This document shows, in pieces, positions 48,764-57,452 of a stretch of DNA of 64,000 nt (its first letter is position 1; each line of letters starts with the position of its first letter). The stretch is from Candidatus Rokuibacteriota bacterium (GTDB lineage: Bacteria; Methylomirabilota; Methylomirabilia; Rokubacteriales; CSP1-6): NCBI GenBank assembly GCA_016866775.1, contig VGLJ01000008.1, forward strand, positions 1 through 64,000, in the 5' to 3' direction. The notes below the pieces were generated by a model that saw only the letters and a program-made list of their open reading frames with translations, was not told where the DNA came from and ran no database searches. The position numbers and the translations under genes were made by a program.

Positions 48764-50028
48764 GCGTGAGCGAGCGTCCGTTCGACGGCGTCACCGTCCT
48801 CGAGTTCGGCCACTTCATCGCGGTGCCGTGGGCCGGGCACATGCTGGCCGACGGCGGCGCGCACGTCATCAAGATCGAGCCGCTCGAAGGCGAGCCGAGC
48901 CGTCACATCGCGCCGCTCGGGGGCGGCGAGAGCCGGCACTTCCTCATCCGCAATCGCGGCAAGCATTCCCTCCCGCTCGAGCTGCGCCACGCGGACGCGC
49001 GCGAGATCCTCGACGCGCTGCTCGCGCGCGCCGACGTCGTGCTCGCGAACATGCGGCCTGGGCTCGCCGCCGAGCTGGGGCTGGAGTACGAGCAGCTCGC
49101 CGCGCGCTTTCCGCGGATCATCGTCGGCTCGAACACCGCGTTCGGCGTGAAGGGCCCGGACGCCGCGCTCGCCGGCATGGACTACGTGGTGCAGGCGCGC
49201 AGCGGGCTCATGGTCACCGGCGGCCGGACGAAGGACGGGCTGCCGGCCACGGGCGAGTCGCCGATCGCCGACTACATGGCGGCGACGCTGCTCGCGTTCG
49301 GCGTGGCCTCCGCGCTGTATCGCCGCGAGCGCACCGGCCGTGGCGGCCGGGTCGATACGTCCCTCCTCATGGCGGCGCTCGCGCTGCAGAACAACCTGAT
49401 GGTCCGGGTCGAGAAGCTCGACGGGCCGCGCCACGAGGACTTCCGCGGCTGGCTCGAGCAGGCACGCCGCGGTGGTATCCCCTTCGCCGAGCAGGTCGAG
49501 CGGATGCCGCGCAATCGCGTGGCCGCGTCCCAGATGATCTACGTCCGCACGTACGCCACGAAGGACGCGGCGCTCGCGGTCGCGTGCGGCAGCACGTCGC
49601 TGCGCCGGAAGTTCATCGCCGCCGTGGGCCACGAAGATCCCGCGCTCGACGGCAAGGTCGCCGACGTCGACACGCACTACGCGAACCTCAAGCGGATCGT
49701 GGATGCCACGATCGCCTCGCGCACCACGCGCGAGTGGCAGGAGCTGCTCGAGAAGCGTGGCGTGCCGGCCAGCGGCGTGGCGCTGCCCGTCGAGATCCTC
49801 GACGACCCGCAGCCGGCGGCGAACGAGATGTTCCACCGCTACGACCATCCGATCGTGGGCCCGCTGACCGTGCTGGGGCCCCCGCTGCAGCTCGACGGCG
49901 CGGGATTCGTCCCGGGCCCGCCGACCGCTCCGTTCGGCAGCGAGGCGCGCACGATTCTCGAGTGGGCAGGCTTCGCGCCGCGCGACGTCGAGCGCCTGCT
50001 CGCGGGCGGCGCGGTGACGCCGCGATGA
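48760..50028 (+). CDS. CaiB/BaiF CoA transferase
   Basis: Type III CoA transferase of 422 aa. It opens PFDGVTVLEFGHFIAVPWAGHMLADGGAHVIKIE, contains NRGKHSLPLEL and the catalytic Asp region MDYVVQARSGLMVTGG, and ends with the usual interlocking domain (RTYATKDAALAVACGS...). It would move CoA between carboxylic acids so that substrates can enter the acyl-CoA dehydrogenase and hydratase steps encoded at 38-41 kb. GTG 48760 overlaps the lyase stop; GTG 48766 is an alternative. Confidence 0.92.
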   Translation: MSVSERPFDGVTVLEFGHFIAVPWAGHMLADGGAHVIKIEPLEGEPSRHIAPLGGGESRHFLIRNRGKHSLPLELRHADAREILDALLARADVVLANMRPGLAAELGLEYEQLAARFPRIIVGSNTAFGVKGPDAALAGMDYVVQARSGLMVTGGRTKDGLPATGESPIADYMAATLLAFGVASALYRRERTGRGGRVDTSLLMAALALQNNLMVRVEKLDGPRHEDFRGWLEQARRGGIPFAEQVERMPRNRVAASQMIYVRTYATKDAALAVACGSTSLRRKFIAAVGHEDPALDGKVADVDTHYANLKRIVDATIASRTTREWQELLEKRGVPASGVALPVEILDDPQPAANEMFHRYDHPIVGPLTVLGPPLQLDGAGFVPGPPTAPFGSEARTILEWAGFAPRDVERLLAGGAVTPR

Positions 50029-50573
50029 CGCCGTTCGATGCCTCGGCTCTGCTGGCCGGCGTGCGCCGCGACCTCGCGCGGCTCCCGGCGGCGCTCGACG
50101 CGCTGCTGAGCGACCTGGACGACGCGCGGTGGCGCACGCGCCCGGCGCCGAAGGAGTGGTCGCCGGTCGAGATCGTCTGCCACCTGCGCGACGAGGAGAC
50201 CGAAGACTTCGGCGCGCGCGTGCGCGTGGTCGTGGACGGCGGCGCGAGCTTCGCCCCGATCGATCCCGCGCAGTGGGCGGTGGATCGCGGCTACATCAAG
50301 GACGACCCGCGCGCCGCGCTGATGGCCGTGAAGCAGCGACGCCGCGACAATCTCGCGTACCTCGTGCTCATCGACCCCGCGCGCCTGACGCGCGTGGTGG
50401 ATCAGCCGAAGCTCGGAAAGATGTCGGGCCTGGACCTGCTCGCGGCGTGGGCGACGCACGACCGTCTGCATCTCGCGCAGCTCGCCGCGACGCTCGCGAA
50501 GATCGGCGCCGACCGCTGGACGGGCTTGCGGACCGAGTACGCGGGCCCGATCCCGTACGGCCCGACGGCCTAG
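50025..50573 (+). CDS. DinB-family four-helix protein
   Basis: A 182-aa DinB-like protein, a four-helix bundle that usually binds a metal with three His. Candidates are H in EIVCHLRDEE and the pair in ATHDRLHLAQL. Members include thiol-dependent transferases and proteins induced by DNA damage, but the activity here cannot be told. ATG overlaps the CoA transferase stop (ATGA). Its TAG overlaps the TAG of the convergent livF-like gene in CTAG. Confidence 0.85.
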   Translation: MTPFDASALLAGVRRDLARLPAALDALLSDLDDARWRTRPAPKEWSPVEIVCHLRDEETEDFGARVRVVVDGGASFAPIDPAQWAVDRGYIKDDPRAALMAVKQRRRDNLAYLVLIDPARLTRVVDQPKLGKMSGLDLLAAWATHDRLHLAQLAATLAKIGADRWTGLRTEYAGPIPYGPTA

Positions 50574-51262
50574 GCCACGCCGAGGAGGCGCGACTTCACG
50601 TCCTCGTCGGCCGCGAGCGCCGCCGGCGCGCCCGAGTAGACGATCTGACCGCGGCTCAGGATGTGGACGCGATCGGCCACGCCGAGCGCCATCGGGAGGT
50701 TCTGCTCGACGAGCAGGATCGAGAGCCCTTCGCGCTTGAGCTCGCCGATCACGCGGGCGACCTCGCGCACCAGCAGCGGCGCGAGCCCTTCCGTCGGCTC
50801 GTCCATGAGCAGCAGCGCGGGGTTGCTCATCAGCGCGCGGCCGATCGCGAGCATCTGCTGCTCGCCGCCCGACAGCTTGTTCGCGCGATTCGCCGCGCGC
50901 TCGCGCAGGCGCGGGAACAGCGCGTAGACGCGCTCGAGCGTCCAGCGACCGTTGCCGGCCCGTGCGACCTCGAGGTTCTCGCGCACGCTGAGCGAGGGAA
51001 ACACCCGGCGGCCCTGCGGGACGAGCGCGACGCCCCGCTCCACGAGACGATACGGCGGCCAGCCGGCGACGTCCTGACCTTTCAAGCGCACGGTGCCCTG
51101 ACGCGGCGGTGTCAGGCCGATGATCGAGCGGATCAGCGTCGTCTTGCCCATGCCGTTGCGGCCGAGGATCGTCAGCACCTCGCCGTCGGCCACGGACAAG
51201 GAAATCCCGTGCAGCACGTGGCTCTCGCCGTGGAACGTGTGGACGTCGTCGACGTCAAGCAC
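50570..51262 (-). CDS. Branched-chain amino acid ABC ATPase (LivF-like), copy 2
   Basis: A 230-aa ABC ATPase. Walker A GRNGMGKTTLIRSI, Q-loop VPQGRRVFPSL, signature LSGGEQQML and Walker B LLLMDEPTEGLAP are intact. It is a close paralogue of the LivF at 52890, separated from it by two genes that have no transport role, so the operon carries two LivF subunits and one LivG. GTG 51262 is taken as start (LDVDDVHTFHG matches the family start); it overlaps the glycolipid-binding gene by eight bases. Confidence 0.9.
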   Translation of the reverse strand: MLDVDDVHTFHGESHVLHGISLSVADGEVLTILGRNGMGKTTLIRSIIGLTPPRQGTVRLKGQDVAGWPPYRLVERGVALVPQGRRVFPSLSVRENLEVARAGNGRWTLERVYALFPRLRERAANRANKLSGGEQQMLAIGRALMSNPALLLMDEPTEGLAPLLVREVARVIGELKREGLSILLVEQNLPMALGVADRVHILSRGQIVYSGAPAALAADEDVKSRLLGVA

Positions 51263-51821
51263 CGCCGAAGGCCTCGGCGTGCCAGATATCCCCGTAGCGC
51301 GTCGGAAAGCCGTTGGCGTCGACGTCCAGGTCCGCCGCGAACCCGCCGGCGCTCTCGTACCGGTACGCCGTGGGCCCGAGGCGGCGGTACGTCTGCTCGA
51401 ACGGCTCGAGCGCGAAGCTCGGAAAGCGCAGCCACGCGGCACGCACGGGCACGGAGTGGCCGACCTCGAGCCGCAGGCGACGGATGGGAAGCGGGTTCGT
51501 CGATGGACTGAAGTTCAGGTCGACGTCAACGCACCCGGCGACGGCCGCACACTCGCGCTCGTTGAGCCACCACCGCCCCTGCGTGTCGACGGTGATCGCG
51601 ATGTCGATCGCCGCGGCCCCGACCCAGCCCGTCACCTGCGTCGCGACCGTCCTCCAGCCGACGTCGCACGCGATCACGTAGTCGAGCCGGCACGCGCGTG
51701 TTTCATACGCGAAGACGGCTGTCCCGCTCAGCTCCCATCCCGCCTCGCGCTGGACGAGGCGCGCCGCCTCATGCCCCGACCAGTCGATCCGTCTCCAGAG
51801 GATGCACGCGCGCGTGCTCAC
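51255..51821 (-). CDS. Putative glycolipid-binding protein
   Basis: A 188-aa protein with the pattern of the glycolipid-binding family PF06475: ILWRRIDWSGHEAARL near the N-terminus, GTAVFAYETRACRLDYVIACD and a Trp/Tyr-rich beta-structured core. No signal peptide. The biochemical role of the family is poorly known. GTG 51821 forms GTGA with the stop of the hydrolase gene and is preferred to 51833. It is followed directly by the second livF. Confidence 0.75.
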   Translation of the reverse strand: MSTRACILWRRIDWSGHEAARLVQREAGWELSGTAVFAYETRACRLDYVIACDVGWRTVATQVTGWVGAAAIDIAITVDTQGRWWLNERECAAVAGCVDVDLNFSPSTNPLPIRRLRLEVGHSVPVRAAWLRFPSFALEPFEQTYRRLGPTAYRYESAGGFAADLDVDANGFPTRYGDIWHAEAFGGA

Positions 51822-52879
51822 GGAGGGGGCCACGCGCCGAAGAGCGCATGCTGGCCGGCCGGCGATCCGAACATCCCGCGATGGTCGTGGCCGACGCCTT
51901 CCACCAGCACCTTGCGATGCGTCTGCGCGGCGTCGGGCCCGACGTGACGCAGGACATACCGGTGATACGCCTGGCCGCGCGCGAGCCGATGGGGGCCCTG
52001 TGCCATCGCCGCGCAGCTCTTGTCGAGCACACGATGGTTGGGATCGTTGTCGGCCGTTCCGAGCAGGTAGACGACCCGGCGCGCCTTGTAGTCGCGCACG
52101 ATCGCCTCGAGCGGCCGGCTCGTCACGTACGCGGGCGCGTTCTTCAGGCCGAACCGATAGTCGTCGAAGCCGGCGCAGCGCGCACCGTTGTCAGACGCGA
52201 AGCCGCCGTCGTCGGTCGGCCGGTCGGCGCTCAGGTAGAGATAGGAAGACGGGTTGGCCACGATGTATCGCACGTCGATGCCGTGACGGGTCGCGGCCGC
52301 GTCGCCGCGGCCGACGACGGCATAGCGGTGGACGACCTGACCGCCCGCCGAGTGGCCGACGACGACAATTCGGCGAAGCGCGGGGAAGCGCGCCCGCTCG
52401 GCCAACGTCTCCAGGAGCGCGTCCAGCGCCCCGAACGATTCGGGACGCGGTTCGGGCGCGAGCGCGGCCTCGCCACCTTTCCACGCGCTCGCGGTCCAGC
52501 GCGCGACGTAGGACGGCAGGTGGTGGTGCTGCGCATCGGCTTCGATGAGGAATTGCGGCGCGATCACGACGGTCGTCTCGGCGCGCGTCAGTCCGGCGGC
52601 GTGCGCCTTGCGCACGGTGGCGTGCATGCTGGCGTAGTAGGCGTCGGCGTCGCGCTGCAGGCCATGGATCACGATCACCGCGGTCTCGATGTCCGGATGA
52701 GGCACCTCGAGCGCGTGGGTGCTGAACGTCGGAAACACCGCGCCGCCGCCGATCGAAACCCACCGGTCGCCGACGACGGTCACCGGATCTTGTTCCGTTC
52801 GCGGCCGCTGCTGCGCGTCCGCCTCTCCCCTGAGCATGACGGCGAGACCGAGCGCCACGAGAGCGTGGGCGATGCGCAC
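51818..52879 (-). CDS. Exported alpha/beta hydrolase
   Basis: A 353-aa protein with a signal peptide (MRIAHALVALGLAVMLRGEADAQ). Alpha/beta-hydrolase landmarks: AVIVIHGLQRDADAYY, nucleophile elbow VVVGHSAGGQVV, acid candidate in LLGTADNDPN and histidine in VEGVGHDHRGMF. It is probably a periplasmic esterase or lipase; the closeness to a glycolipid-binding protein gene hints at lipid substrates. It lies ten bases after the first livF and is part of the same transcription unit. Confidence 0.85.
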   Translation of the reverse strand: MRIAHALVALGLAVMLRGEADAQQRPRTEQDPVTVVGDRWVSIGGGAVFPTFSTHALEVPHPDIETAVIVIHGLQRDADAYYASMHATVRKAHAAGLTRAETTVVIAPQFLIEADAQHHHLPSYVARWTASAWKGGEAALAPEPRPESFGALDALLETLAERARFPALRRIVVVGHSAGGQVVHRYAVVGRGDAAATRHGIDVRYIVANPSSYLYLSADRPTDDGGFASDNGARCAGFDDYRFGLKNAPAYVTSRPLEAIVRDYKARRVVYLLGTADNDPNHRVLDKSCAAMAQGPHRLARGQAYHRYVLRHVGPDAAQTHRKVLVEGVGHDHRGMFGSPAGQHALFGAWPPP

Positions 52880-52889
52880 GCGCGCCTCC

Positions 52890-53585
52890 CTACAGTCCGA
52901 GGTATCGGGACTTGACCTCCTCGTTCGTCCAGAGCGCGCCGGCGGCGCACGAGTGCACGATGCGGCCGCGCGACACCACGTGGACGTGATCGGCGATCCG
53001 CAGCGCGAGCGGCAGGTTCTGCTCGACGAGGAGGATCGACAGCCCGCGCGACTTCAGCGTCTCGATCACGCGGCCGACCTCGCGCACGAGGAGTGGCGCC
53101 AGCCCTTCCGTCGGCTCGTCCATCAGCAGGAGGTCCGGGTTCGTCATCAAGGCGCGCGCGATCGCCAGCATCTGCTGCTCCCCGCCGGAGAGCTTGCCGG
53201 CGCGGGTGAGCGCGCGCTCGCGGAGCCGCGGGAAGAGACCCATGACGCTGTCCGTCGTCCAGCCGCCGCCGTCGCCACGCGCGGCCACCGAGAGGTTCTC
53301 CGCCACCGTGAGGGAGGGAAAGACGCGGCGGCCCTGCGGCACGAGCCCGAGGCCCAGGCTGACCGATCGATTCGACGGCCAGCCGGTGATGTCGTGGTCC
53401 TTGAACCGGATCCGCCCGCGTCGCGGGACCGTGAACCCGATGATCGAGCGGATCAGCGTCGTCTTGCCCATGCCGTTGCGCCCGAGGATCCCGATGACCT
53501 GGCCCTTGTCGACGCGCAGCGAGATGCCCTGGAGCACGTAGCTGTCGCCGTAGTAGGTGTGGACGTCGCTGACGTCGAGCATCAT
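52890..53585 (-). CDS. livF: Branched-chain amino acid ABC ATPase LivF
   Basis: A 231-aa LivF-type ATPase. Walker A GRNGMGKTTLIRSI, Q-loop VPQGRRVFPSL, signature LSGGEQQML, Walker B LLLMDEPTEGLAP. It starts MMLDVSDVHTYYGDSYVLQGISL and overlaps livG by four bases (ATGA). Together with LivG it drives the LivH/LivM channel. Confidence 0.94.
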   Translation of the reverse strand: MMLDVSDVHTYYGDSYVLQGISLRVDKGQVIGILGRNGMGKTTLIRSIIGFTVPRRGRIRFKDHDITGWPSNRSVSLGLGLVPQGRRVFPSLTVAENLSVAARGDGGGWTTDSVMGLFPRLRERALTRAGKLSGGEQQMLAIARALMTNPDLLLMDEPTEGLAPLLVREVGRVIETLKSRGLSILLVEQNLPLALRIADHVHVVSRGRIVHSCAAGALWTNEEVKSRYLGL

Positions 53586-54337
53586 TCCGCCCCGAGATAG
53601 ATTTCCTGCACGAGCGGGTTCGCCTTCACCTCGCTCGCGTACCCGTCGGCGACCACGCGGCCGTAGTGCAGGACGGTCACGCGGTCGGTGACCTCGAACG
53701 CGACGTCCATGTCGTGCTCGATCATCAGGATCGTGATCTCGGGATCGAGCCTCTTCAAGAGCGCCGTCATGAGCTGCGACTCCGCCGGGGCGAGCCCCGC
53801 GGTCGGCTCGTCGAGGAGCAGCAGCCGCGGGCTGCCGGCCATGGCCAGCCCGATCTCGAGCTGCCGCTGCTCGCCGTGCGAGAGGGTGCGCACCTCGTCG
53901 CCCTCGCGGTCGCGGAGCCCGACGGCGTCGAGCACCGAGCGGGCCCGCGCGAAGTGATCGGTGTATCGCTCCATCGGCCGATGGAGGTGCAGCTTGGACG
54001 ACGCGAGCCCCTGCACGGCGAGCAGGCAGTTCGCCAGCACGGTCAGCTTCGGAAAGAGGTTCGTGATCTGGTAGGTCCGCGCCAGCCCGAGCGCGGCGCG
54101 CCGATGCGGCGGCAGACGCGTCACGTCGCGGCCGAAGAGCTCGATGCGCCCGTCGGTGAGCGGCTGTTCGCCGCTGATCAGGCTGAAGAGCGTCGTCTTG
54201 CCCGCGCCGTTCGGTCCGATGATGACCCGCCGCTCGCCGGCTCCGACGACGAGGCTGACGCGGTCGACCGCGCTGAGCCCACCGAACGCCTTCGAGACGT
54301 CGGTGAGCTTCAGCGCGGGCGTCGACCGGTCGGCCAT
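53582..54337 (-). CDS. livG: Branched-chain amino acid ABC ATPase LivG
   Basis: A 251-aa LivG-type ATPase: Walker A GPNGAGKTTLFSLI, signature LSHGEQRQLEIG, Walker B LLLLDEPTAGLAP and the H-loop in MIEHDMDVAF. The long insert between Q-loop and signature (SKLHLHRPMERYTDHF) is typical for LivG. The ATG is four bases after the substrate-binding gene's stop. Confidence 0.94.
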   Translation of the reverse strand: MADRSTPALKLTDVSKAFGGLSAVDRVSLVVGAGERRVIIGPNGAGKTTLFSLISGEQPLTDGRIELFGRDVTRLPPHRRAALGLARTYQITNLFPKLTVLANCLLAVQGLASSKLHLHRPMERYTDHFARARSVLDAVGLRDREGDEVRTLSHGEQRQLEIGLAMAGSPRLLLLDEPTAGLAPAESQLMTALLKRLDPEITILMIEHDMDVAFEVTDRVTVLHYGRVVADGYASEVKANPLVQEIYLGAE

Positions 54338-54341
54338 CAGC

Positions 54342-55574
54342 TCAGCAGTGCTTGCAGGGCGGGAAGTTCCGGTCGTACACCGGCTGCTTCAGGAACTCGT
54401 CCGGCTTGTACTTCCAGAACTGGGACACCGCCGGGTACGTGTGGATGACGGTGTTCCACAGCTCGCCGTCCTTCTTCTCGACCTTGCGGATGTAGACGTT
54501 CTGGATCGGGTTGCCGTACGTGTCGAGCTTCACGGGACCACGCGGCGTGTCCGGGAGCTCGACCTTGCGGAGCGCCGCGAGGAACTTCTCGCGATCCTCG
54601 ACGTCGCCCCCGATCCCCTTCGCCGCTTCGTTGATCCAGCGCGCGGTCGTGTAGCACGTCTCCGAGTAATAGGAGGGGACCTTCCCGAACTTCTTCCGGT
54701 ACTCGACGACGAACTTCTTGTTGACCGGGTTGTCGAGCGCGGCCGAGTAGATCAGGGCACTCGTGCCGCCGAGCGCCTCGTCGCCGAGCGACGGCAGCAC
54801 GAACTCGTCGAAGCTCGTGCCGGCGCCGATGAGCGGGATCTTGATGCCGGCGTCCTGGTACTGCTTCGGGAAGCGCAGCGACGAGATCGTCACCATCATC
54901 GAGAAGACGGCGTCGACGTCGCGGCGGAGCTGCGACAGGTACGGCGCGAAGTCGCTCGTGTTGAGCGGCGCCCAGAGCTTCTGGACGATCTGGCCGCCGT
55001 TCTCCTCGAAGGTCTTCTGGAACCCGCCGATGACCTCCCAGCCGAACGCGTAGTCGATGCCGATCGTGGCGATCCGCTTGTACTTGAGCGTCTTCGCGGC
55101 GTACTCGCCGAACGGATGGGACGGCTGGCTCGACGACCAGCCCGTGCGGAACACCCACTTCGACGGCTTCCGCTGGGTGAGGTCGTCCGCCGCCGCCACC
55201 GGGTAGATGAGCGGGATCTTGTACTCGTCGGCCTTCGGCGCGAGCGCGTAGCCGATGTGCGCGAAGAGGATGCCCGTCGCCACGTGGATCTTGTCGTTCT
55301 CGACCAGCTTGCGGAACTTCGTCAGCGCGACCTGCGGCTGGCCCTGGGTGTCCTCGATGATGACCTCGACCTGCCGGCCGGCGATCTTGCCGCCGTTCTC
55401 GTCGAGCCACATCTGGAAGCCGTTCGTCATGTCCTTGCCGATCTGCGCGCCGCCGCCCGTCATCGGGGCGAGGAACCCGACCTTGATCGGGCCCTTCTGC
55501 GCGTCGGTCGCTCCGAACATGCCGCCGACGAGCACGCCGGCGATGAGCGCTATCACGAGCAGCTTTCTAGCCAT
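54342..55574 (-). CDS. Liv-type substrate-binding protein
   Basis: Periplasmic-binding protein type I of 410 aa. Signal peptide MARKLLVIALIAGVLVGGMFGATDA; mature protein starts IKVGFLAPMTGGGAQIG and has the two-lobe Leu/Ile/Val-binding fold. The gene stands between livM and livG. In free-living bacteria such receptors bind many amino, aromatic and dicarboxylic acids, so the substrate is open. An unusual end, NFPPCKHC, carries two Cys that may form a disulfide. The start lies eight bases inside livM. Confidence 0.92.
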   Translation of the reverse strand: MARKLLVIALIAGVLVGGMFGATDAQKGPIKVGFLAPMTGGGAQIGKDMTNGFQMWLDENGGKIAGRQVEVIIEDTQGQPQVALTKFRKLVENDKIHVATGILFAHIGYALAPKADEYKIPLIYPVAAADDLTQRKPSKWVFRTGWSSSQPSHPFGEYAAKTLKYKRIATIGIDYAFGWEVIGGFQKTFEENGGQIVQKLWAPLNTSDFAPYLSQLRRDVDAVFSMMVTISSLRFPKQYQDAGIKIPLIGAGTSFDEFVLPSLGDEALGGTSALIYSAALDNPVNKKFVVEYRKKFGKVPSYYSETCYTTARWINEAAKGIGGDVEDREKFLAALRKVELPDTPRGPVKLDTYGNPIQNVYIRKVEKKDGELWNTVIHTYPAVSQFWKYKPDEFLKQPVYDRNFPPCKHC

Positions 55575-56574
55575 GCGGTCCTCCCCCTTCTGGGTTGACG
55601 ACGACGCCGGCCACGCCGACCGGTCGCCGGCGTCGAGCGGCGAGCCAGCTCCGGAGCGTGCCGACGATGCCGTCGGGCGCGTAGACGATCGTGCCGATGT
55701 ACACGGTGCCGAGGATCAGGAGCCAGCGGTGCGTGTAGACGGAGACCAGGTTCTTCAGCATCACGATCACGCCGGCGCCGATCGCGGGGCCGAAGAGCGT
55801 GCCGCGCCCGCCGAGCGCGACCATCAGCAGCACCTCCACCGACGTGGCGAGCTCGGCGTCGGCGGGGCTGACGAACCCGTTGTAGTACGCCCAGATGACG
55901 CCGGCGAAGCCGCCGACCGCGCCGGCGATCACGAACCCGATGTACTTGTGCAGCCACACGTGGTAGCCGAGCGTGCGCATGCGCGTCTCGCTCTCGCGGA
56001 TGCCCACCAGCGTCTGGCCGAACGGCGCGCGCACGACGGTGCGGAGCACGACGAACGCGAGCGCGAACGCGATGAGCACCAGGTAATAGAACGGGACGCC
56101 CTCGGCGACCGACCACGGGAGCCCGGTCGGGCGCGGCACGCCGGAGAGTCCGTTGTCGCCCTGGGTCATCGAGACCCAGCGGTGCGCGAGGCCCCAGATC
56201 ACCATGCCGAGCGCCAGCGTGATCATGAGGAAGTACACGCCGGTCGCGCGGAGCGCGAGGAGGCCGAAGATCGCCGCGGCGACGGCGGCGGCGAGGACCC
56301 CGACCATCAATGTCACCCAGAAGTTCGCGCCATGCCGCGTGGTGAGGATGCCGACGCTGTACGCGCCGAGGGCCAGGTAGGCAGCGTGTCCGAGCGAGGA
56401 GAGCCCGGTGTAGCCGAGCAGCAGGTCGAGGCTCATCGCCAGGATCCCGTACACGAGCGCCTGCGTGAGCAGCGTCAGCAGGAACGAGGAGAGCAGCGGC
56501 GGTGCTGCCAGCAGCACGAGGGCGGCGCCGATCGCGGCCGTGCGCGGGTGCCGCAGCAGCGCGGTCTCGGTCAC
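55567..56574 (-). CDS. livM: Liv-type permease LivM
   Basis: Inner-membrane permease of 335 aa with about nine to ten helices; family landmarks are LLLGYTGLSSLGHAAYLALGAY near the N-terminus, RATGVYFLMITLALGMVIWG and VALGGRGTLFGPAIGAGV. GTG 56574 overlaps the livH stop (GTGA), so the two permeases are coupled; the last eight bases run into the substrate-binding gene. The extra 200 codons of the long ORF upstream are a shadow of livH. Confidence 0.93.
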   Translation of the reverse strand: MTETALLRHPRTAAIGAALVLLAAPPLLSSFLLTLLTQALVYGILAMSLDLLLGYTGLSSLGHAAYLALGAYSVGILTTRHGANFWVTLMVGVLAAAVAAAIFGLLALRATGVYFLMITLALGMVIWGLAHRWVSMTQGDNGLSGVPRPTGLPWSVAEGVPFYYLVLIAFALAFVVLRTVVRAPFGQTLVGIRESETRMRTLGYHVWLHKYIGFVIAGAVGGFAGVIWAYYNGFVSPADAELATSVEVLLMVALGGRGTLFGPAIGAGVIVMLKNLVSVYTHRWLLILGTVYIGTIVYAPDGIVGTLRSWLAARRRRPVGVAGVVVNPEGGGPHG

Positions 56575-57425
56575 GCGCGCCCGAAGAGGCCGGTCGGCCG
56601 CACGGCGAGGATCGCGGCCATCGGCGCGAACAGCGTGAAGTAGGAGAGCTCGGGAAACAGCGCTTTGCCGAAGTTGTCGAGGAGACCGACCATCAGGCTG
56701 CCGACGAGCGCGCCCTTGAGGCTTCCCATCCCGCCGACGATCACGACGACGAACGCGTACGGCAGGATCTCGAAGTCGCCTCCCGGGGCCACGCCGAGGA
56801 AGCCGCCGGCGACGACGCCCGCGAGCGCGGCGAGCACCGCGCCCATCGAGAACACGGCCATGGAGATCAGGTAGACGTTGACGCCGACCCCGCGCGCCAT
56901 CTCGGCGTCGTCGACGGTCGCGCGCATCATCGCGCCGATGCGCGTCCGCTCGAGCACGAGCCAGAGCGCGACCGCGATCACGATGGCGACGCCGATGATG
57001 AACACGCGATAGATCGGAAAGAAGAGGTTGCCCACCTGCCACGTTCCGGACAGGTAGGCGGGGACCCGGATCGTGTACGGGTCGCCGCCCCAGATCACGA
57101 GCGCAAGGTCCTGGAAGATCAAGGCGAAGCCCATCGTGGTCAGCACCTGCCCCAGCTCCTGGCCGCCCAGGCGCTTGAGGAACGCGTTCCACTCACCAAT
57201 TCCGATGAGCGCGATCACGAGCGCGGCCCCCAGGATGCCGAGCCAGAAGTTACTGACCCTCGAGATGACGGTCAACGCGACGTAGCCGCCCAGCAGGTAG
57301 TACGAGCCGTGCGTCATGTTCACGATGCGCATCATGCCGAAGATCAGCGACAGCCCTCCGGCAAGCAGGAACAGGAGGGCGCCGTACGAGATGCCGTTGA
57401 AGACCTGACCGACCCAGAACTCCAT
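56571..57425 (-). CDS. livH: Liv-type permease LivH
   Basis: Inner-membrane permease of 284 aa, first gene of the Liv operon (livH-livM-receptor-livG-livF). Landmarks: GISYGALLFLLAGGLSLIFGMMRIVNMTHGSYYLLGGYVAL, ELGQVLTTMGFALIFQDL and VIVGGMGSLKGALVGSLM. ATG 57425 (MEFWVGQVFNG) is the family-like start; the longer ORF adds 14 residues across the promoter region. Twenty-seven bases separate it from the divergent deacetylase gene. Confidence 0.94.
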   Translation of the reverse strand: MEFWVGQVFNGISYGALLFLLAGGLSLIFGMMRIVNMTHGSYYLLGGYVALTVISRVSNFWLGILGAALVIALIGIGEWNAFLKRLGGQELGQVLTTMGFALIFQDLALVIWGGDPYTIRVPAYLSGTWQVGNLFFPIYRVFIIGVAIVIAVALWLVLERTRIGAMMRATVDDAEMARGVGVNVYLISMAVFSMGAVLAALAGVVAGGFLGVAPGGDFEILPYAFVVVIVGGMGSLKGALVGSLMVGLLDNFGKALFPELSYFTLFAPMAAILAVRPTGLFGRA

Positions 57426-57436
57426 GAGCGGGCGGC

Positions 57437-57446
57437 ATTGTACTAT
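57437..57446. promoter_or_regulatory. Overlapping divergent -10 elements
   Basis: In the 27-base gap between livH and the deacetylase gene, TACTAT (57441-57446) on the plus strand and TACAAT (57442-57437) on the minus strand overlap. Each would give an mRNA that starts within a few bases of its ATG. No good -35 is seen for either, so the call is tentative. Confidence 0.35.
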
Positions 57447-57452
57447 GCGGCC

